DNA from: Rhodoluna sp.
GTDB lineage: Bacteria > Actinomycetota > Actinomycetes > Actinomycetales > Microbacteriaceae
Direction: 5' to 3'
Length of the DNA stretch: 64,000 bases
Assembly (NCBI GenBank): GCA_024641095.1
Contig: JAHEDR010000001.1
Span: forward strand, 632,387 to 696,386
Shown here: positions 1 through 7,920 of the stretch, piece after piece
How positions within the stretch are numbered: position 1 is the first letter of the stretch
How the letters are laid out: every line of letters begins with the position of its first letter
Notes under the pieces: generated by a model
What the model was told of the DNA's origin: nothing
What the model saw: the letters and a program-made list of their open reading frames with translations, nothing else
The model's database searches: none
Position numbers and translations under genes: made by a program

Positions 1-77
1 GTGTTCGAATTTGTGTATTACTGGCTTTAGGGCGTTTTAGTGCGCGTTATGGCAAGTTCTGGCAAGAGGGGGTCGCA

Positions 78-341
78 ATGGGCGGCAATATTCAGGTTTC
101 GCTGAGTCAAAACGGCGAGCCGGTGGAATTCAAGTGGCAGGGCGCCAGCTATCGGGTGGTTGAAAAACCGGTCCGCTGGTTTAGTCGCAGGCAATGGTGG
201 GTTGAGGCCTCCAGAGTTCAGCGCGGCATCGGCAAAGAGGTGCTCGAGGTTGAAATGTGGCGCCTGCACACCAACGCGGGTTTTGTTGAGTTGATGCACC
301 CCACCCCTAACGAGTGGCGCCTAGTGCGCACCTACCACTAA
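78..341 (+). CDS. DUF6504 family protein
   Basis: This small 87-residue protein resembles the DUF6504 family, which in Actinobacteria commonly lies just before the error-prone polymerase gene dnaE2. It is rich in Trp and Arg in its middle and has no signal peptide or membrane segment. Its biochemical role is unknown; the context suggests a link to the damage-induced mutasome (inference). The ATG at 78 was chosen because a purine-rich GAGGGG lies about seven bases upstream, although the same frame stays open to the window edge. The stop is about 20 bases before the dnaE2 ATG, so the two genes are probably co-transcribed. Confidence 0.7.
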   Translation: MGGNIQVSLSQNGEPVEFKWQGASYRVVEKPVRWFSRRQWWVEASRVQRGIGKEVLEVEMWRLHTNAGFVELMHPTPNEWRLVRTYH

Positions 342-361
342 CGAAGTCTCGGCCGCTAAAA

Positions 362-3300
362 ATGTCTAACTTCACTCACTTGCACGTTGCCTCTGCCTTC
401 TCTGGTCACTACGGGGTGACCCGTCCGGAACAGATGGCCGAAGCAGCGGTCGCCTCCGGCTTTAGCGCCTTGGCCATCACCGATCGCGATGGTCTTTACG
501 GAGCGGTAAAACATATCGGTGCCTGCCTGCAGTTGGGTTTGGCACCAATTATTGGAGTTGATTTAAATATCTTCGACGACAACGGCTCTAGCTTGGGTCG
601 CTGCGTTATTTTGGCACACGGAAATAATGAGGGTGCCGGTTGGGCAACACTGTGCAAAATAGTTTCCGTTGCTCACGAAAGACGTGCCTCTGCTAGAAAC
701 GCAAAACAGGGTCAGCGCGATAAAGGCATTGGCATTGGGCGTCGCACACTTGCCGAATTGCTGGCCAACGGAAATTGCACACTGCTGCTTGGACCAGACA
801 GTGATGTTGGCCGAGAGGTGGTTGCCGGAAATCGCGTAAAGGCAGACGAACTAATTGAAAACTGGCACGGGTTATTTAAATATCCGGGCAGTTTTGGCAT
901 TGAGATTGTTAGTCACCTAACTCAACCCGGCACCGCTTTTTCTAGTCTGCAAGCAAGACGCATGGTTGAACTTGCCGATGCCCACAAGATTCCCGCGGTG
1001 CTCACCAATGCGGTGCGTTACCTGGAACCCGATGACGCCCTCACCGCAGATGTCTTAGACGCCGCACGTCACCTTGAAGCACTTGGTTTATTCGAAGAAC
1101 AACCCAACGCACAAGCCTGGATGAAACCGGCGCAGAAAATGTTGGCGTTGGCAATTGAAATAACCGAGGACCGCGCTCGAGCACTAGAACTTTTTGATGT
1201 CACCGCAAAACTTGCCGAACATTGCCGACTTGATCCACCCAAGGACTGCGGCTGGGGTAAGCCAAAGACTCCAGAGCAGTCGGCGCTTGGAATTACCGGC
1301 AACCCGTTTGAGGTGCTTTGGCGAAAGGCACACTCGGCAATTGAGCACTACTACCCCAACGCAAACGATAAGTTGCTGCAGCAGGTTCAGCACCGGCTTG
1401 GCCAAGAACTAATCACCATTAACAAGCTTGGCTTCGCAACATATTTTTTAACCGTTGCCGATGTTGCTCAAATGATTCGCGATATGAAAATTCGCAGTCA
1501 GGCTCGTGGCTCCGGTGCGGGGTCTCTGGTTAATTATTTGCTGGGCATCAGCGGAGTAGACCCAATCGAGCACGACCTTTTGTTTGAACGCTTTCTAAGC
1601 ACCGAGCGCTCGAGCCTGCCCGATATAGACATAGATGTTGAATCGGCCAGGCGCCACGATATCTATCACGCAATTTTCAAACGCTACGGCAGCCAACGAG
1701 TGACTCTGTTGTCCATGCAAAGCAAGTACCAGGGCCGTGGCGCAATGCGAGACTCCGGGTTGGCACTTGGCCTAGCCGATGACGAAATAGATGAGATTGC
1801 CAAAAACATGTGGCGCTTTAGTGCACGAAATTTTCGCGGTGCACTGGCAACCAAACCGGAACTAGCCAATTTTGCCAGCGTGGTTGAAGAAGACCGGCGC
1901 ATGAACCTGCTGGTAGATATCACCGAGCGTCTAGACCGCTTACCCAGGCACATATCAATGCATCCATGCGGTGTGATTCTTGGCGATGCCAGCTTGCTAA
2001 ACCTAACTCCGGTAGAACCATCGGGGGCCGGCCTGCCAATGAGCCAATTCGATAAAGACGACATGGACCCAATGGGCATGCTCAAGCTTGATGTGCTTGG
2101 AGTGCGCATGCAGAGCGCAATGGCCTATGCGGTGCGCGAGATTGAGAGGGTATCGGGCAAGGTACTTGACCTGGATGCCGTTCCGCGAGACGACGCCGCT
2201 ACCTTCAAAGCAATTCGCACCACCAACACCCTGGGCATTTTTCAGATCGAAAGCCCCGGTCAACGCGAGCTAACCGGAAAACACCAGCCAACTAAATTCA
2301 ATGACCTAACGATTCAGATTTCTCTGTTTAGGCCAGGGCCAATGAAGGGCAACATGATTGCCCCCTACCTTGACGGCCGTCACGGCTTTGCTAAACCAGA
2401 TTTCATTCACAAAGACCTAGAGCCAATTCTTCGCGAAACCTGGGGCGTGGTTATTTTTCACGAACACGTGATTCGAATCCTGAGCGTAATGACCGGCTGC
2501 GGCTTGGCAAAGGCCGATGAAATGCGCAGATCACTCGAGAACCCACGCGCCAATCATCTGGTGCAACAATTTTTTAGAAAAGAAGCTTCCGCCAGAAACT
2601 ACTCCCCGGCAGTAATCGAACGAGTCTGGCAAATTCTCGAGGGCTTCAGCAGCTTTGGTTTTTGCAAGGCACACGGTGCGGCATTTGCGTTGCCTACGTA
2701 TCAGAGCGCTTGGCTCAAGACACACTACCCCGTTGAATTCATGGCCGGGCTATTCACTCACGACCCGGGCATGTACCCGCGACGTTTGCTACTTAGCGAG
2801 GCCAGAAGACTTGGCGTAAACCTGTTGCCGATTGATGTGAATTGCTCAACCGACGAATACATTGTGGAAAAAAGCAGTGTGGAAAAAAGAAGTGTTGAAA
2901 AAAGCAGTGTTGAAAAAAGCAGTGCGGAAAAAATCGGTGTCCGAATGGCCCTTACCGAGGTTCAAGGAATCAGCGAGGCCGAGGTTGCCAGAATAATTGC
3001 CGAGCAACCTTTTGTAGACATTGCCGATTTCTACCTAAGAGCAAAACCAGCCAGAAGAACCATGGAGCGTTTGGCTTTGATTGGTGCCCTTGATGCGCTT
3101 GCCGGAATCAAACCCTCTCACGACGACGCAGACGTGGCACTAACCAGAGGTGATGTGCTGGCTAGGGTTCGGCAGCTGAATGCAATTAAGAAACGGCCCG
3201 CGCAAATTACCGACCAGCCAACCCTTGATTTCAGCGGCTTGGGTTATAGCCAAACCGAGCAACTGCCTACCGGCAACCCAGAGATGAGCATGGCCGAACG

Positions 3301-3736
3301 CGTGCAACACGAGTTAGACATCATGCATCTTGACGTTAGTCAGCACGTGCTTGAACAGTATCGGCCAATGCTAGATGAGATGGGCGTGATCAACAGCAAC
3401 GAGCTGGTTGGACTGCGTAATAAATCGGAGGTTTTGGTTGCCGGGGTTCGCGTAGCAACTCAGACCCCACCAATGCGCTCCGGTAAACGCGTGGTCTTTA
3501 TTACGTTAGACGACGGCACTGGTTGCAGCGATGCCACCTTTTTTGACGAGGCGCAAAGCAGATGCAGTCACATTCTGTTTAACACCAAGCTGGTGATCAT
3601 CTCTGGCAAAACCCGGCGTACCGGCGTTAGAGGCGTCTCGATAATGGCAGAGAACGCCTGGGACCTAAAAGAACTTTGGAATCAGTGGTTAGTCGCGGTT
3701 GAAGATCGCAAGCAAACGCAAAATCTCTACGTATAG
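362..3736 (+). CDS. dnaE2: Error-prone DNA polymerase III alpha subunit DnaE2
   Basis: This is a C-family DNA polymerase of about 1124 residues, the translesion enzyme of the ImuA/ImuB/DnaE2 mutasome. It has an N-terminal PHP domain (HLHV near the start), a palm with the metal-binding PDIDID motif (Asp about 421 and 423) and a third Asp near 577 in LKLDVLG, then a helix-hairpin-helix region and a C-terminal OB fold. The length fits DnaE2 rather than replicative DnaE1 (about 1180). The ATG at 362 matches the family N-terminus; a GTG at 314 in the same frame lies inside the upstream gene. Residues about 835-859 are a five-unit VEKSS-type repeat not expected in the family. The 3' end overlaps the convergent membrane-protein gene by 48 bp. 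Confidence 0.93.
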   Translation: MSNFTHLHVASAFSGHYGVTRPEQMAEAAVASGFSALAITDRDGLYGAVKHIGACLQLGLAPIIGVDLNIFDDNGSSLGRCVILAHGNNEGAGWATLCKIVSVAHERRASARNAKQGQRDKGIGIGRRTLAELLANGNCTLLLGPDSDVGREVVAGNRVKADELIENWHGLFKYPGSFGIEIVSHLTQPGTAFSSLQARRMVELADAHKIPAVLTNAVRYLEPDDALTADVLDAARHLEALGLFEEQPNAQAWMKPAQKMLALAIEITEDRARALELFDVTAKLAEHCRLDPPKDCGWGKPKTPEQSALGITGNPFEVLWRKAHSAIEHYYPNANDKLLQQVQHRLGQELITINKLGFATYFLTVADVAQMIRDMKIRSQARGSGAGSLVNYLLGISGVDPIEHDLLFERFLSTERSSLPDIDIDVESARRHDIYHAIFKRYGSQRVTLLSMQSKYQGRGAMRDSGLALGLADDEIDEIAKNMWRFSARNFRGALATKPELANFASVVEEDRRMNLLVDITERLDRLPRHISMHPCGVILGDASLLNLTPVEPSGAGLPMSQFDKDDMDPMGMLKLDVLGVRMQSAMAYAVREIERVSGKVLDLDAVPRDDAATFKAIRTTNTLGIFQIESPGQRELTGKHQPTKFNDLTIQISLFRPGPMKGNMIAPYLDGRHGFAKPDFIHKDLEPILRETWGVVIFHEHVIRILSVMTGCGLAKADEMRRSLENPRANHLVQQFFRKEASARNYSPAVIERVWQILEGFSSFGFCKAHGAAFALPTYQSAWLKTHYPVEFMAGLFTHDPGMYPRRLLLSEARRLGVNLLPIDVNCSTDEYIVEKSSVEKRSVEKSSVEKSSAEKIGVRMALTEVQGISEAEVARIIAEQPFVDIADFYLRAKPARRTMERLALIGALDALAGIKPSHDDADVALTRGDVLARVRQLNAIKKRPAQITDQPTLDFSGLGYSQTEQLPTGNPEMSMAERVQHELDIMHLDVSQHVLEQYRPMLDEMGVINSNELVGLRNKSEVLVAGVRVATQTPPMRSGKRVVFITLDDGTGCSDATFFDEAQSRCSHILFNTKLVIISGKTRRTGVRGVSIMAENAWDLKELWNQWLVAVEDRKQTQNLYV
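2864..2938 (+). repeat. 15-bp in-frame tandem repeat inside dnaE2 (5 units)
   Basis: Five consecutive 15-base units of the type GTKGAAAAAAGCAGT encode VEKSS, VEKRS, VEKSS, VEKSS and AEKIG. Units three and four are identical; the others differ by one to three or so bases. Because each unit is five codons, gain or loss of a unit keeps the reading frame. The poly-A runs inside each unit make slippage plausible. The tract sits between the thumb/fingers region and the helix-hairpin-helix region. Confidence 0.9.
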
Positions 3737-4444
3737 CCAGATCAGCGAAGAAACCAAACCAAAAGCTGCACGCCATTCGTTTTCTGCTGGAAGACCCTCG
3801 CGTGAACCAACCACGATTGCTTCAAAGTCCAGGTTCAAGGTGAAGGCAGCTAGACCAACACCAACCAGCGCAATTAGCCAACCAAAGCTAGAGCCGTAGG
3901 CACCTGCCGAGTTGGTAAATACGCCAACCAAAAGATTGATTAGCCCAAAAGCCATGTAACCAATCAGAGCAAAAGTCAATACGCGAGTGAAGCGTGCATT
4001 TACCTTGATCCAACCAAAACGATAGGCAGCAAACATTGCGCCTGCGGTGCAAAGAGTTGCCAGCACGGCCTGCTGAGCAATGCCTGGATACATGGTTTCA
4101 AAAAGCAGGGTGATGCCACCCAAGAAGACACCCTCGGCTGCGGCATAAGCAATAACTACTCCAGGTCTAACCTTCTTACCGAAAGCTGCCCAGAGACCAA
4201 GACCAAGACCAACCAACATGGCCGGGAACATCAAAGCGGTCAGACCAAAGAACCAGGTGACTCCGGCGGTAGCCAAAAGCACCAAGAACATGCCAAAGAC
4301 CTTGCCCGCGGTTCCCTCAACGGTCATCTTTGGAGTGGAGGTAATTTTTGCAAACTCTGCGTCAACCGCTGCTTGATCGATGCGAGCAACAGTTGCACCG
4401 GTAGACATTGCCTGATTGAAGATTGGGTTGTGCGAAATAGCCAC
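3689..4444 (-). CDS. Bax inhibitor-1/YccA family membrane protein
   Basis: This integral membrane protein of about 251 residues has roughly seven hydrophobic helices and starts SHNPIFN, the NPxF-type N-terminus common to actinobacterial Bax-inhibitor-1-like proteins. Its role is not established in bacteria; eukaryotic relatives act as Ca2+ leak channels or cell-death suppressors. The GTG at 4444 was chosen because an AAAGG ribosome site lies six bases upstream; a longer frame to 4558 would run back into the esterase gene and has no family support. It lies 37 bp after the esterase gene on the same strand. Its last 48 bp overlap the 3' end of dnaE2 on the other strand. Confidence 0.85.
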   Translation of the reverse strand: MAISHNPIFNQAMSTGATVARIDQAAVDAEFAKITSTPKMTVEGTAGKVFGMFLVLLATAGVTWFFGLTALMFPAMLVGLGLGLWAAFGKKVRPGVVIAYAAAEGVFLGGITLLFETMYPGIAQQAVLATLCTAGAMFAAYRFGWIKVNARFTRVLTFALIGYMAFGLINLLVGVFTNSAGAYGSSFGWLIALVGVGLAAFTLNLDFEAIVVGSREGLPAENEWRAAFGLVSSLIWLYVEILRLLAIFNRD

Positions 4445-4481
4445 TTTTAACCTTTCGATTGGGGGTACTGCTAGAGAAATG

Positions 4482-5114
4482 TTATGCGAGTTCGCTGCGA
4501 ATTTGCTGAACGTGATCCTTGGAAATTGTGTGACCACCTGGGTGAAGCAGGAACTCAACTTCGGCGCCTAGGTCGGTAAATTCTGCAATCAACTTATCTA
4601 CCCGATACTGCGGCGAGTAGGCATCGGCAGCGCCGTTTGCTATCCACACTCGCTTACCGGCCAGATTTGGCTTGCCCTTTTTAAAGGGGGTGTCCTCAAA
4701 TACCTTGTTGTTACCAAAGGCCACTACCCCGGCCACTGAATGGGGTTGCAGTAAAAGCAAAGAGGTTGCTGCGTTTGCCCCGTTAGAGAAGCCAACCGCG
4801 TAAACGTTATCTGGATTAAAACCGTATTCGCCCGAAGCTACCCAAAGAAAATCGGCAAGCTCGGCAGAGTTATCAATCACTTCTTTTTCGTCATAGGTGT
4901 CTTGCTCAACCAACTTAAAAAAGCGGTTAGCTCCGTCACTCTTGCGCAAGCCGCGCGGCGAGAGCAGATTTGCATTTGGGTCAAGCGCCCTGCCCAGACC
5001 AAGCAAATCAAACTCATCGGCGCCAGAACCGTGTAGCAACAAGAAGGTCTTATTAGAAGCAACATCTGCGCTTGGCTCCCAAACGTGGGGCCTAGATAGA
5101 TCTCTTGGGTTCAA
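4482..5114 (-). CDS. Alpha/beta hydrolase, phospholipase/carboxylesterase family
   Basis: A 210-residue serine hydrolase of the phospholipase/carboxylesterase (PF02230-like) family, probably acting on short acyl esters in the cytoplasm. The catalytic triad is visible as Ser110 in GFSNGA, Asp165 in NGAADAY and His196 in HPGGHT; an oxyanion-type LLHGSGADE lies near residue 26. The start is a TTG at 5114, five bases beyond the stop of deoC, because no ATG or GTG exists in frame near the N-terminus. It is therefore probably translated by coupling to deoC. The natural substrate cannot be told from sequence. Confidence 0.82.
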   Translation of the reverse strand: MNPRDLSRPHVWEPSADVASNKTFLLLHGSGADEFDLLGLGRALDPNANLLSPRGLRKSDGANRFFKLVEQDTYDEKEVIDNSAELADFLWVASGEYGFNPDNVYAVGFSNGANAATSLLLLQPHSVAGVVAFGNNKVFEDTPFKKGKPNLAGKRVWIANGAADAYSPQYRVDKLIAEFTDLGAEVEFLLHPGGHTISKDHVQQIRSELA

Positions 5115-5119
5115 CGGTT

Positions 5120-5815
5120 TTACTGGGCCTTGCTAATGAATTCTTCAAACACCTGCTGGGTTGCCGAACAACCCGAGCGAGTTACACCAAGATCCATGTA
5201 GTCAATAAGTTGATCAAGGGTGCGCACACCACCAGAAGACTTAACCTTCAAGCGGTCACCAACGGTCTTCTTCATTAGGGCCACGTTGTGCGTGGTTGCA
5301 CCTTCACTGGCAAAACCGGTAGAAGTCTTAACGTAGTCGGCCCCAGCCTTCTCGGTTAGTTCACAGGCCTTAATAATCAACTCATCGTTCAGATAAGCGG
5401 TTTCAAAAATTACCTTCACTGAGGCGCCCTTGGCATGAGCGGCCTCAACCACTCCACGAATGTCCTGCTCGACAAAGTCGTAATCGCCAGAAAGCAATGC
5501 AGACACATTGATAACCATGTCAATCTCAGTGGCACCGTTTGAAATGGCGTCCTGAGTTTCAAAGACCTTGGTGGCAGAGGTTGTTGAACCGTGTGGGAAA
5601 CCAATCACGGTGCACACGTTTACTGTGCTTCCAGCCAAAACCTTTGCTGCTACGGCAACGTCCATGGGCCTGATGCAATATGAGGCAGTGTTGTACTTTA
5701 GTGCCAACTCGGCACCAGCTAGCACATCGGCATAGGTGAAGTCTGGCTTCAAAATTGAATGGTCAATGGTCTTGGCAACTTGTTCAATGGTGTAGCCACG
5801 GTATCTATTACTCAT
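5120..5815 (-). CDS. deoC: Deoxyribose-phosphate aldolase DeoC
   Basis: DeoC cleaves 2-deoxyribose 5-phosphate to glyceraldehyde 3-phosphate and acetaldehyde in deoxynucleoside catabolism. The 231-residue protein is a TIM barrel with the Schiff-base Lys163 in YVKTSTGF, the helper Lys192 in VKSSGG and the conserved Asp100 in EIDMVIN, all at usual spacing. It begins with ATG at 5815. A TAGACT hexamer lies exactly six bases upstream, so the transcript is probably leaderless. It is divergent from the DUF167 gene across only 22 bp and is followed by the esterase gene. Confidence 0.95.
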   Translation of the reverse strand: MSNRYRGYTIEQVAKTIDHSILKPDFTYADVLAGAELALKYNTASYCIRPMDVAVAAKVLAGSTVNVCTVIGFPHGSTTSATKVFETQDAISNGATEIDMVINVSALLSGDYDFVEQDIRGVVEAAHAKGASVKVIFETAYLNDELIIKACELTEKAGADYVKTSTGFASEGATTHNVALMKKTVGDRLKVKSSGGVRTLDQLIDYMDLGVTRSGCSATQQVFEEFISKAQ

Positions 5816-5837
5816 GCATTCAGTCTAAGTTTGTTTT
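5816..5837. promoter_or_regulatory. 22-bp divergent promoter with overlapping -10 boxes (deoC / DUF167)
   Basis: The whole spacer between the deoC ATG and the GTG at 5838 is 22 bp. It reads as six bases, then a 10-bp core AGTCTAAGTT, then six bases. Read rightward the core gives TAAGTT, and read leftward it gives TAGACT. Both fit a TANNNT -10 hexamer, and the two share the central TA. Each hexamer is six bases from its start codon, which predicts leaderless transcripts both ways. No clear -35 was identified. Confidence 0.55.
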
Positions 5838-6062
5838 GTGCGCATTACAGTTACCGTCAAGCCGGGTTCCAAGAAGGGACCTCTGGTTGAAGCAGCCGAC
5901 GATGGCTCGCTTACTGTTTACTTGCTTCAACGTGCAGTTGACGGTGCTGCCAACGATGGTTTAGTTGCGCTTTTGGCCAAACATTTTTCGGTGTCTAAAT
6001 CAAAAGTCACTATTGAATCTGGCTTCACTTCCAGAATCAAACGAGTTTCAATCAACAAATAA
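5838..6062 (+). CDS. DUF167 (YggU) family protein
   Basis: A 74-residue cytosolic protein of the DUF167/YggU family, with the typical start (MRITVTVKPGSK), a GAAND loop around residue 37 and a C-terminal segment ending in KRV. The molecular function is unknown in bacteria. The GTG at 5838 is supported by the family N-terminus and by TAAGTT six bases upstream, a leaderless arrangement. The stop is eight bases before the next ATG, and an AAGGA site for that gene overlaps the stop, so the two form an operon. Confidence 0.82.
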   Translation: MRITVTVKPGSKKGPLVEAADDGSLTVYLLQRAVDGAANDGLVALLAKHFSVSKSKVTIESGFTSRIKRVSINK

Positions 6063-6069
6063 GGAAAAA

Positions 6070-6534
6070 ATGCACATTGCAATGGCAAGCGATCACGCCG
6101 GTAGATCACTGAAAGAGGAAATCAAGGCCCTCCTAGTTTCCTTGGGGCACACCGTTGAAGATTTTGGAACCAACACCGATGACCCAGCCGACCTGCCAGA
6201 CCATGTTTTGCCGGCCTCTTTAGCCGTTGCCTCAGGTGAGGCCGAGCGCGGAATTTTTGTAGACGGTGTGGGTTATGGCAGCGCAATGATCGCCAACAAA
6301 ATCAACGGAATCTATGCTGCTGTCTGTCAGGACTCCTTTTGCGCCGAACTTGCAAGAACCCACTCAGACAGCAACGTGCTTTGCCTGGGTGGAAAGATTA
6401 TTGGCTCTGCCATTGCTCTTGAGATCGTGAAGGTCTGGATGCAAGCCGAGTGGCTTGGTGAAACCGAGCCTAAGTACGCCAGAAGAGTGCAAAAAGTCAA
6501 AGAGATTGACCGCAATTACACAAAGGCCATCTAG
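6070..6534 (+). CDS. RpiB/LacA/LacB-family sugar-phosphate isomerase homologue, atypical active site
   Basis: A 154-residue protein of the RpiB/LacAB fold. It keeps the SDHAG motif at residues 7-11, the ANK at 75-77 and the HSDSNVLCLGGKIIG segment. However, the catalytic-loop position that is Cys in E. coli RpiB (CGTG) is Asp65 in VDGVGYG, and the loop is neither the CGTG type nor the actinobacterial GSGNGE type. A second gene at 31679-32149 carries the standard actinobacterial RpiB sequence, so this one probably has a different substrate (inference). The ATG at 6070 has AAGGA upstream. A terminator hairpin follows the stop. Confidence 0.8.
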   Translation: MHIAMASDHAGRSLKEEIKALLVSLGHTVEDFGTNTDDPADLPDHVLPASLAVASGEAERGIFVDGVGYGSAMIANKINGIYAAVCQDSFCAELARTHSDSNVLCLGGKIIGSAIALEIVKVWMQAEWLGETEPKYARRVQKVKEIDRNYTKAI

Positions 6535-6580
6535 AACAATGGCCATCTAGATCAAATCCAGTCGCAAACTTAAAAAGATT

Positions 6581-6613
6581 AAAAAGCCCCACCAAATTGG
6601 TGAGGCTTTTTCT
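6581..6613. terminator. Bidirectional rho-independent terminator after RpiB-like gene
   Basis: The arms AAAAAGCCCCACC and GGTGAGGCTTTTT pair with a short A/T-rich loop. The A-run and T-run on the two sides would serve transcripts coming from either direction. It separates the RpiB-like gene from the convergent tRNA-Ala. Confidence 0.85.
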
Positions 6614-6616
6614 TTG

Positions 6617-6689
6617 TGGACCTAAGGGGATTTGAACCCCTGACCCCCTGCATGCCATGCAGGTGCGCTACCAGCTGCGCCATAGGCCC
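6617..6689 (-). tRNA. tRNA-Ala (GGC)
   Basis: The minus strand folds as a 73-nt tRNA. The acceptor stem GGGCCTA pairs with TAGGTCC with one G·T pair, and the discriminator base is A. The anticodon loop ATGGCAT carries anticodon GGC, and the T-arm has GGTTCAAAT. The 3' CCA is not encoded. It lies between a terminator and rsfS. Confidence 0.95.
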
Positions 6690-6728
6690 GTGTTTACCGC
6701 CGAAGCGATAAGCCAAGTTTACATCAAA

Positions 6729-7097
6729 CTAGGCTGCGGTTACTGCATCCAGTTTTACCACCGGGCAGTCCTTCCAAAGACGCTCTAGTGAGTAGTACAT
6801 GCGGTCTTCCTCGTGCATTACGTGGCAAACCAAATCACCAAAATCAAGCAAGATCCAGCGTCCGGTCTCTTTACCTTCGCGACGAAGGTACTTTACGCCT
6901 GCCTCCAACAGCTTGTGCTCAATCTCATCAGCGATTGAAGCCACCTGACGTTCGTTTCTGCCCGAAGCCAGCAAAAAGATATCGGTAAGTGGCATTGGCT
7001 CGGTTACATCAATTGCCACTAGGTTTTCAGCTAGTTTGTCTGCTGCAGCTGCGGCTGCGATGTTGGCAATTTGAATTGCTTTGGCGGTTGCGGTCAA
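6729..7097 (-). CDS. rsfS: Ribosome silencing factor RsfS
   Basis: This 122-residue RsfS/Iojap protein binds ribosomal protein L14 and blocks subunit joining, lowering translation when nutrients are scarce. The sequence shows the family hallmarks DVTE, TDIFLLASG, RNERQV, GRWILLDFGDLVCHV and the final YYSLERLW. The start is TTG at 7097, with AAAGGA about five bases upstream and no better ATG or GTG. It is the third gene of a nadD – membrane protein – rsfS operon, and nadD–rsfS linkage is widespread in bacteria. The stop is 39 bp from tRNA-Ala. Confidence 0.93.
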   Translation of the reverse strand: MTATAKAIQIANIAAAAAADKLAENLVAIDVTEPMPLTDIFLLASGRNERQVASIADEIEHKLLEAGVKYLRREGKETGRWILLDFGDLVCHVMHEEDRMYYSLERLWKDCPVVKLDAVTAA

Positions 7098-7110
7098 GGT
7101 GTCCTTTGGT

Positions 7111-7920
7111 TTACTTCAAGATTCCAAGCATAAACGCTGCAAGGACTAGGCCACCGATTGTGACCATCAAGATTGAAAGAGTAAGTGCTACAAAACCGCC
7201 GCCCTGGCCACGCGCCTTCTTGCTTGGCATGATTCCGATTTTGCCCGCGGTGTTAACCACACCACTTGCACGAAGTGGAGCGATTGTTGAAACGTAGCCA
7301 GCGATGCTGTCTTGCGCAATGGCTTCGTCAACCTGCGCGGCATCCATAATTGTTGCAATTTCACCGGTATTGGTTGAAAGGTTCGGCAATTCAATTGAGC
7401 CGGTCTTTAGCATTTCTCCGGTTTCGGAAATTGCAATTGAAATATTGTCAAGTGGCTCAAAGTTATCGATGATGATTGAAGCTGTTTGCGGTTCAATGTT
7501 CAAGTTTGGTGAAACTGCAAAGAGAGGTACCTGGGACGTGATTGGTTCTTCGGCTTCTGCCAACACTGGTTCATAAGGTCGCTCTACAGGCTTAGCCGAA
7601 TCAAGCTGAACTTTTGGAGCGTACGGATTAACCACACCGGTGGTTGCAATTTGACGAACAGAAGATTCTGCCACCTGGACACTGGAAACTTCGGTAGAAA
7701 CGTCGGACTCATCCTGAGCATCTTCGAGTCTTCCCATCTGCACCAACTGGTTCTTGGTTAGCGGTGGGAAGTTGAATCCACCCGATGCAGGCGAAGCAGC
7801 CTCAACCTGGATTGATTCGGAATTGGCAATAACTTCGGCAGCGGGAACCGATGCCGGAGCACGACCGGTGCGTTCAGCTTCGCGCAAGTCACGGCGCGAC
7901 AAGAACTGATCCTCGGTCAT
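7111..7920 (-). CDS. Hypothetical tail-anchored membrane protein between nadD and rsfS
   Basis: I do not recognise a functional family. The 269-residue protein starts with a charged LSRRDLREAERTG segment of the kind found in many actinobacterial membrane proteins of unknown role. It continues with about 200 low-complexity, acidic, Ser/Thr/Pro-containing residues and a basic KKARGQ patch. It ends in a single hydrophobic helix near residues 241-269, giving a predicted cytosolic protein with a C-terminal anchor. The ATG overlaps the nadD stop by 4 bp and the stop is 13 bp before rsfS, so it is expressed with both. Function unknown. Confidence 0.75.
   Translation of the reverse strand: MTEDQFLSRRDLREAERTGRAPASVPAAEVIANSESIQVEAASPASGGFNFPPLTKNQLVQMGRLEDAQDESDVSTEVSSVQVAESSVRQIATTGVVNPYAPKVQLDSAKPVERPYEPVLAEAEEPITSQVPLFAVSPNLNIEPQTASIIIDNFEPLDNISIAISETGEMLKTGSIELPNLSTNTGEIATIMDAAQVDEAIAQDSIAGYVSTIAPLRASGVVNTAGKIGIMPSKKARGQGGGFVALTLSILMVTIGGLVLAAFMLGILK

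Noticed and set aside
1-30. Possible tail of an upstream gene (for example imuB) ending at the TAG at 28-30
   Set aside because: Only nine codons are visible, so neither the frame nor identity can be supported.
2864-2938. CRISPR-like array
   Set aside because: Units are directly abutting 15-mers without spacers and lie in frame inside dnaE2.
4445-4558. N-terminal extension of the Bax-inhibitor-like protein
   Set aside because: It overlaps the esterase gene, has no family match, and an AAAGG-GTG start exists at 4444.
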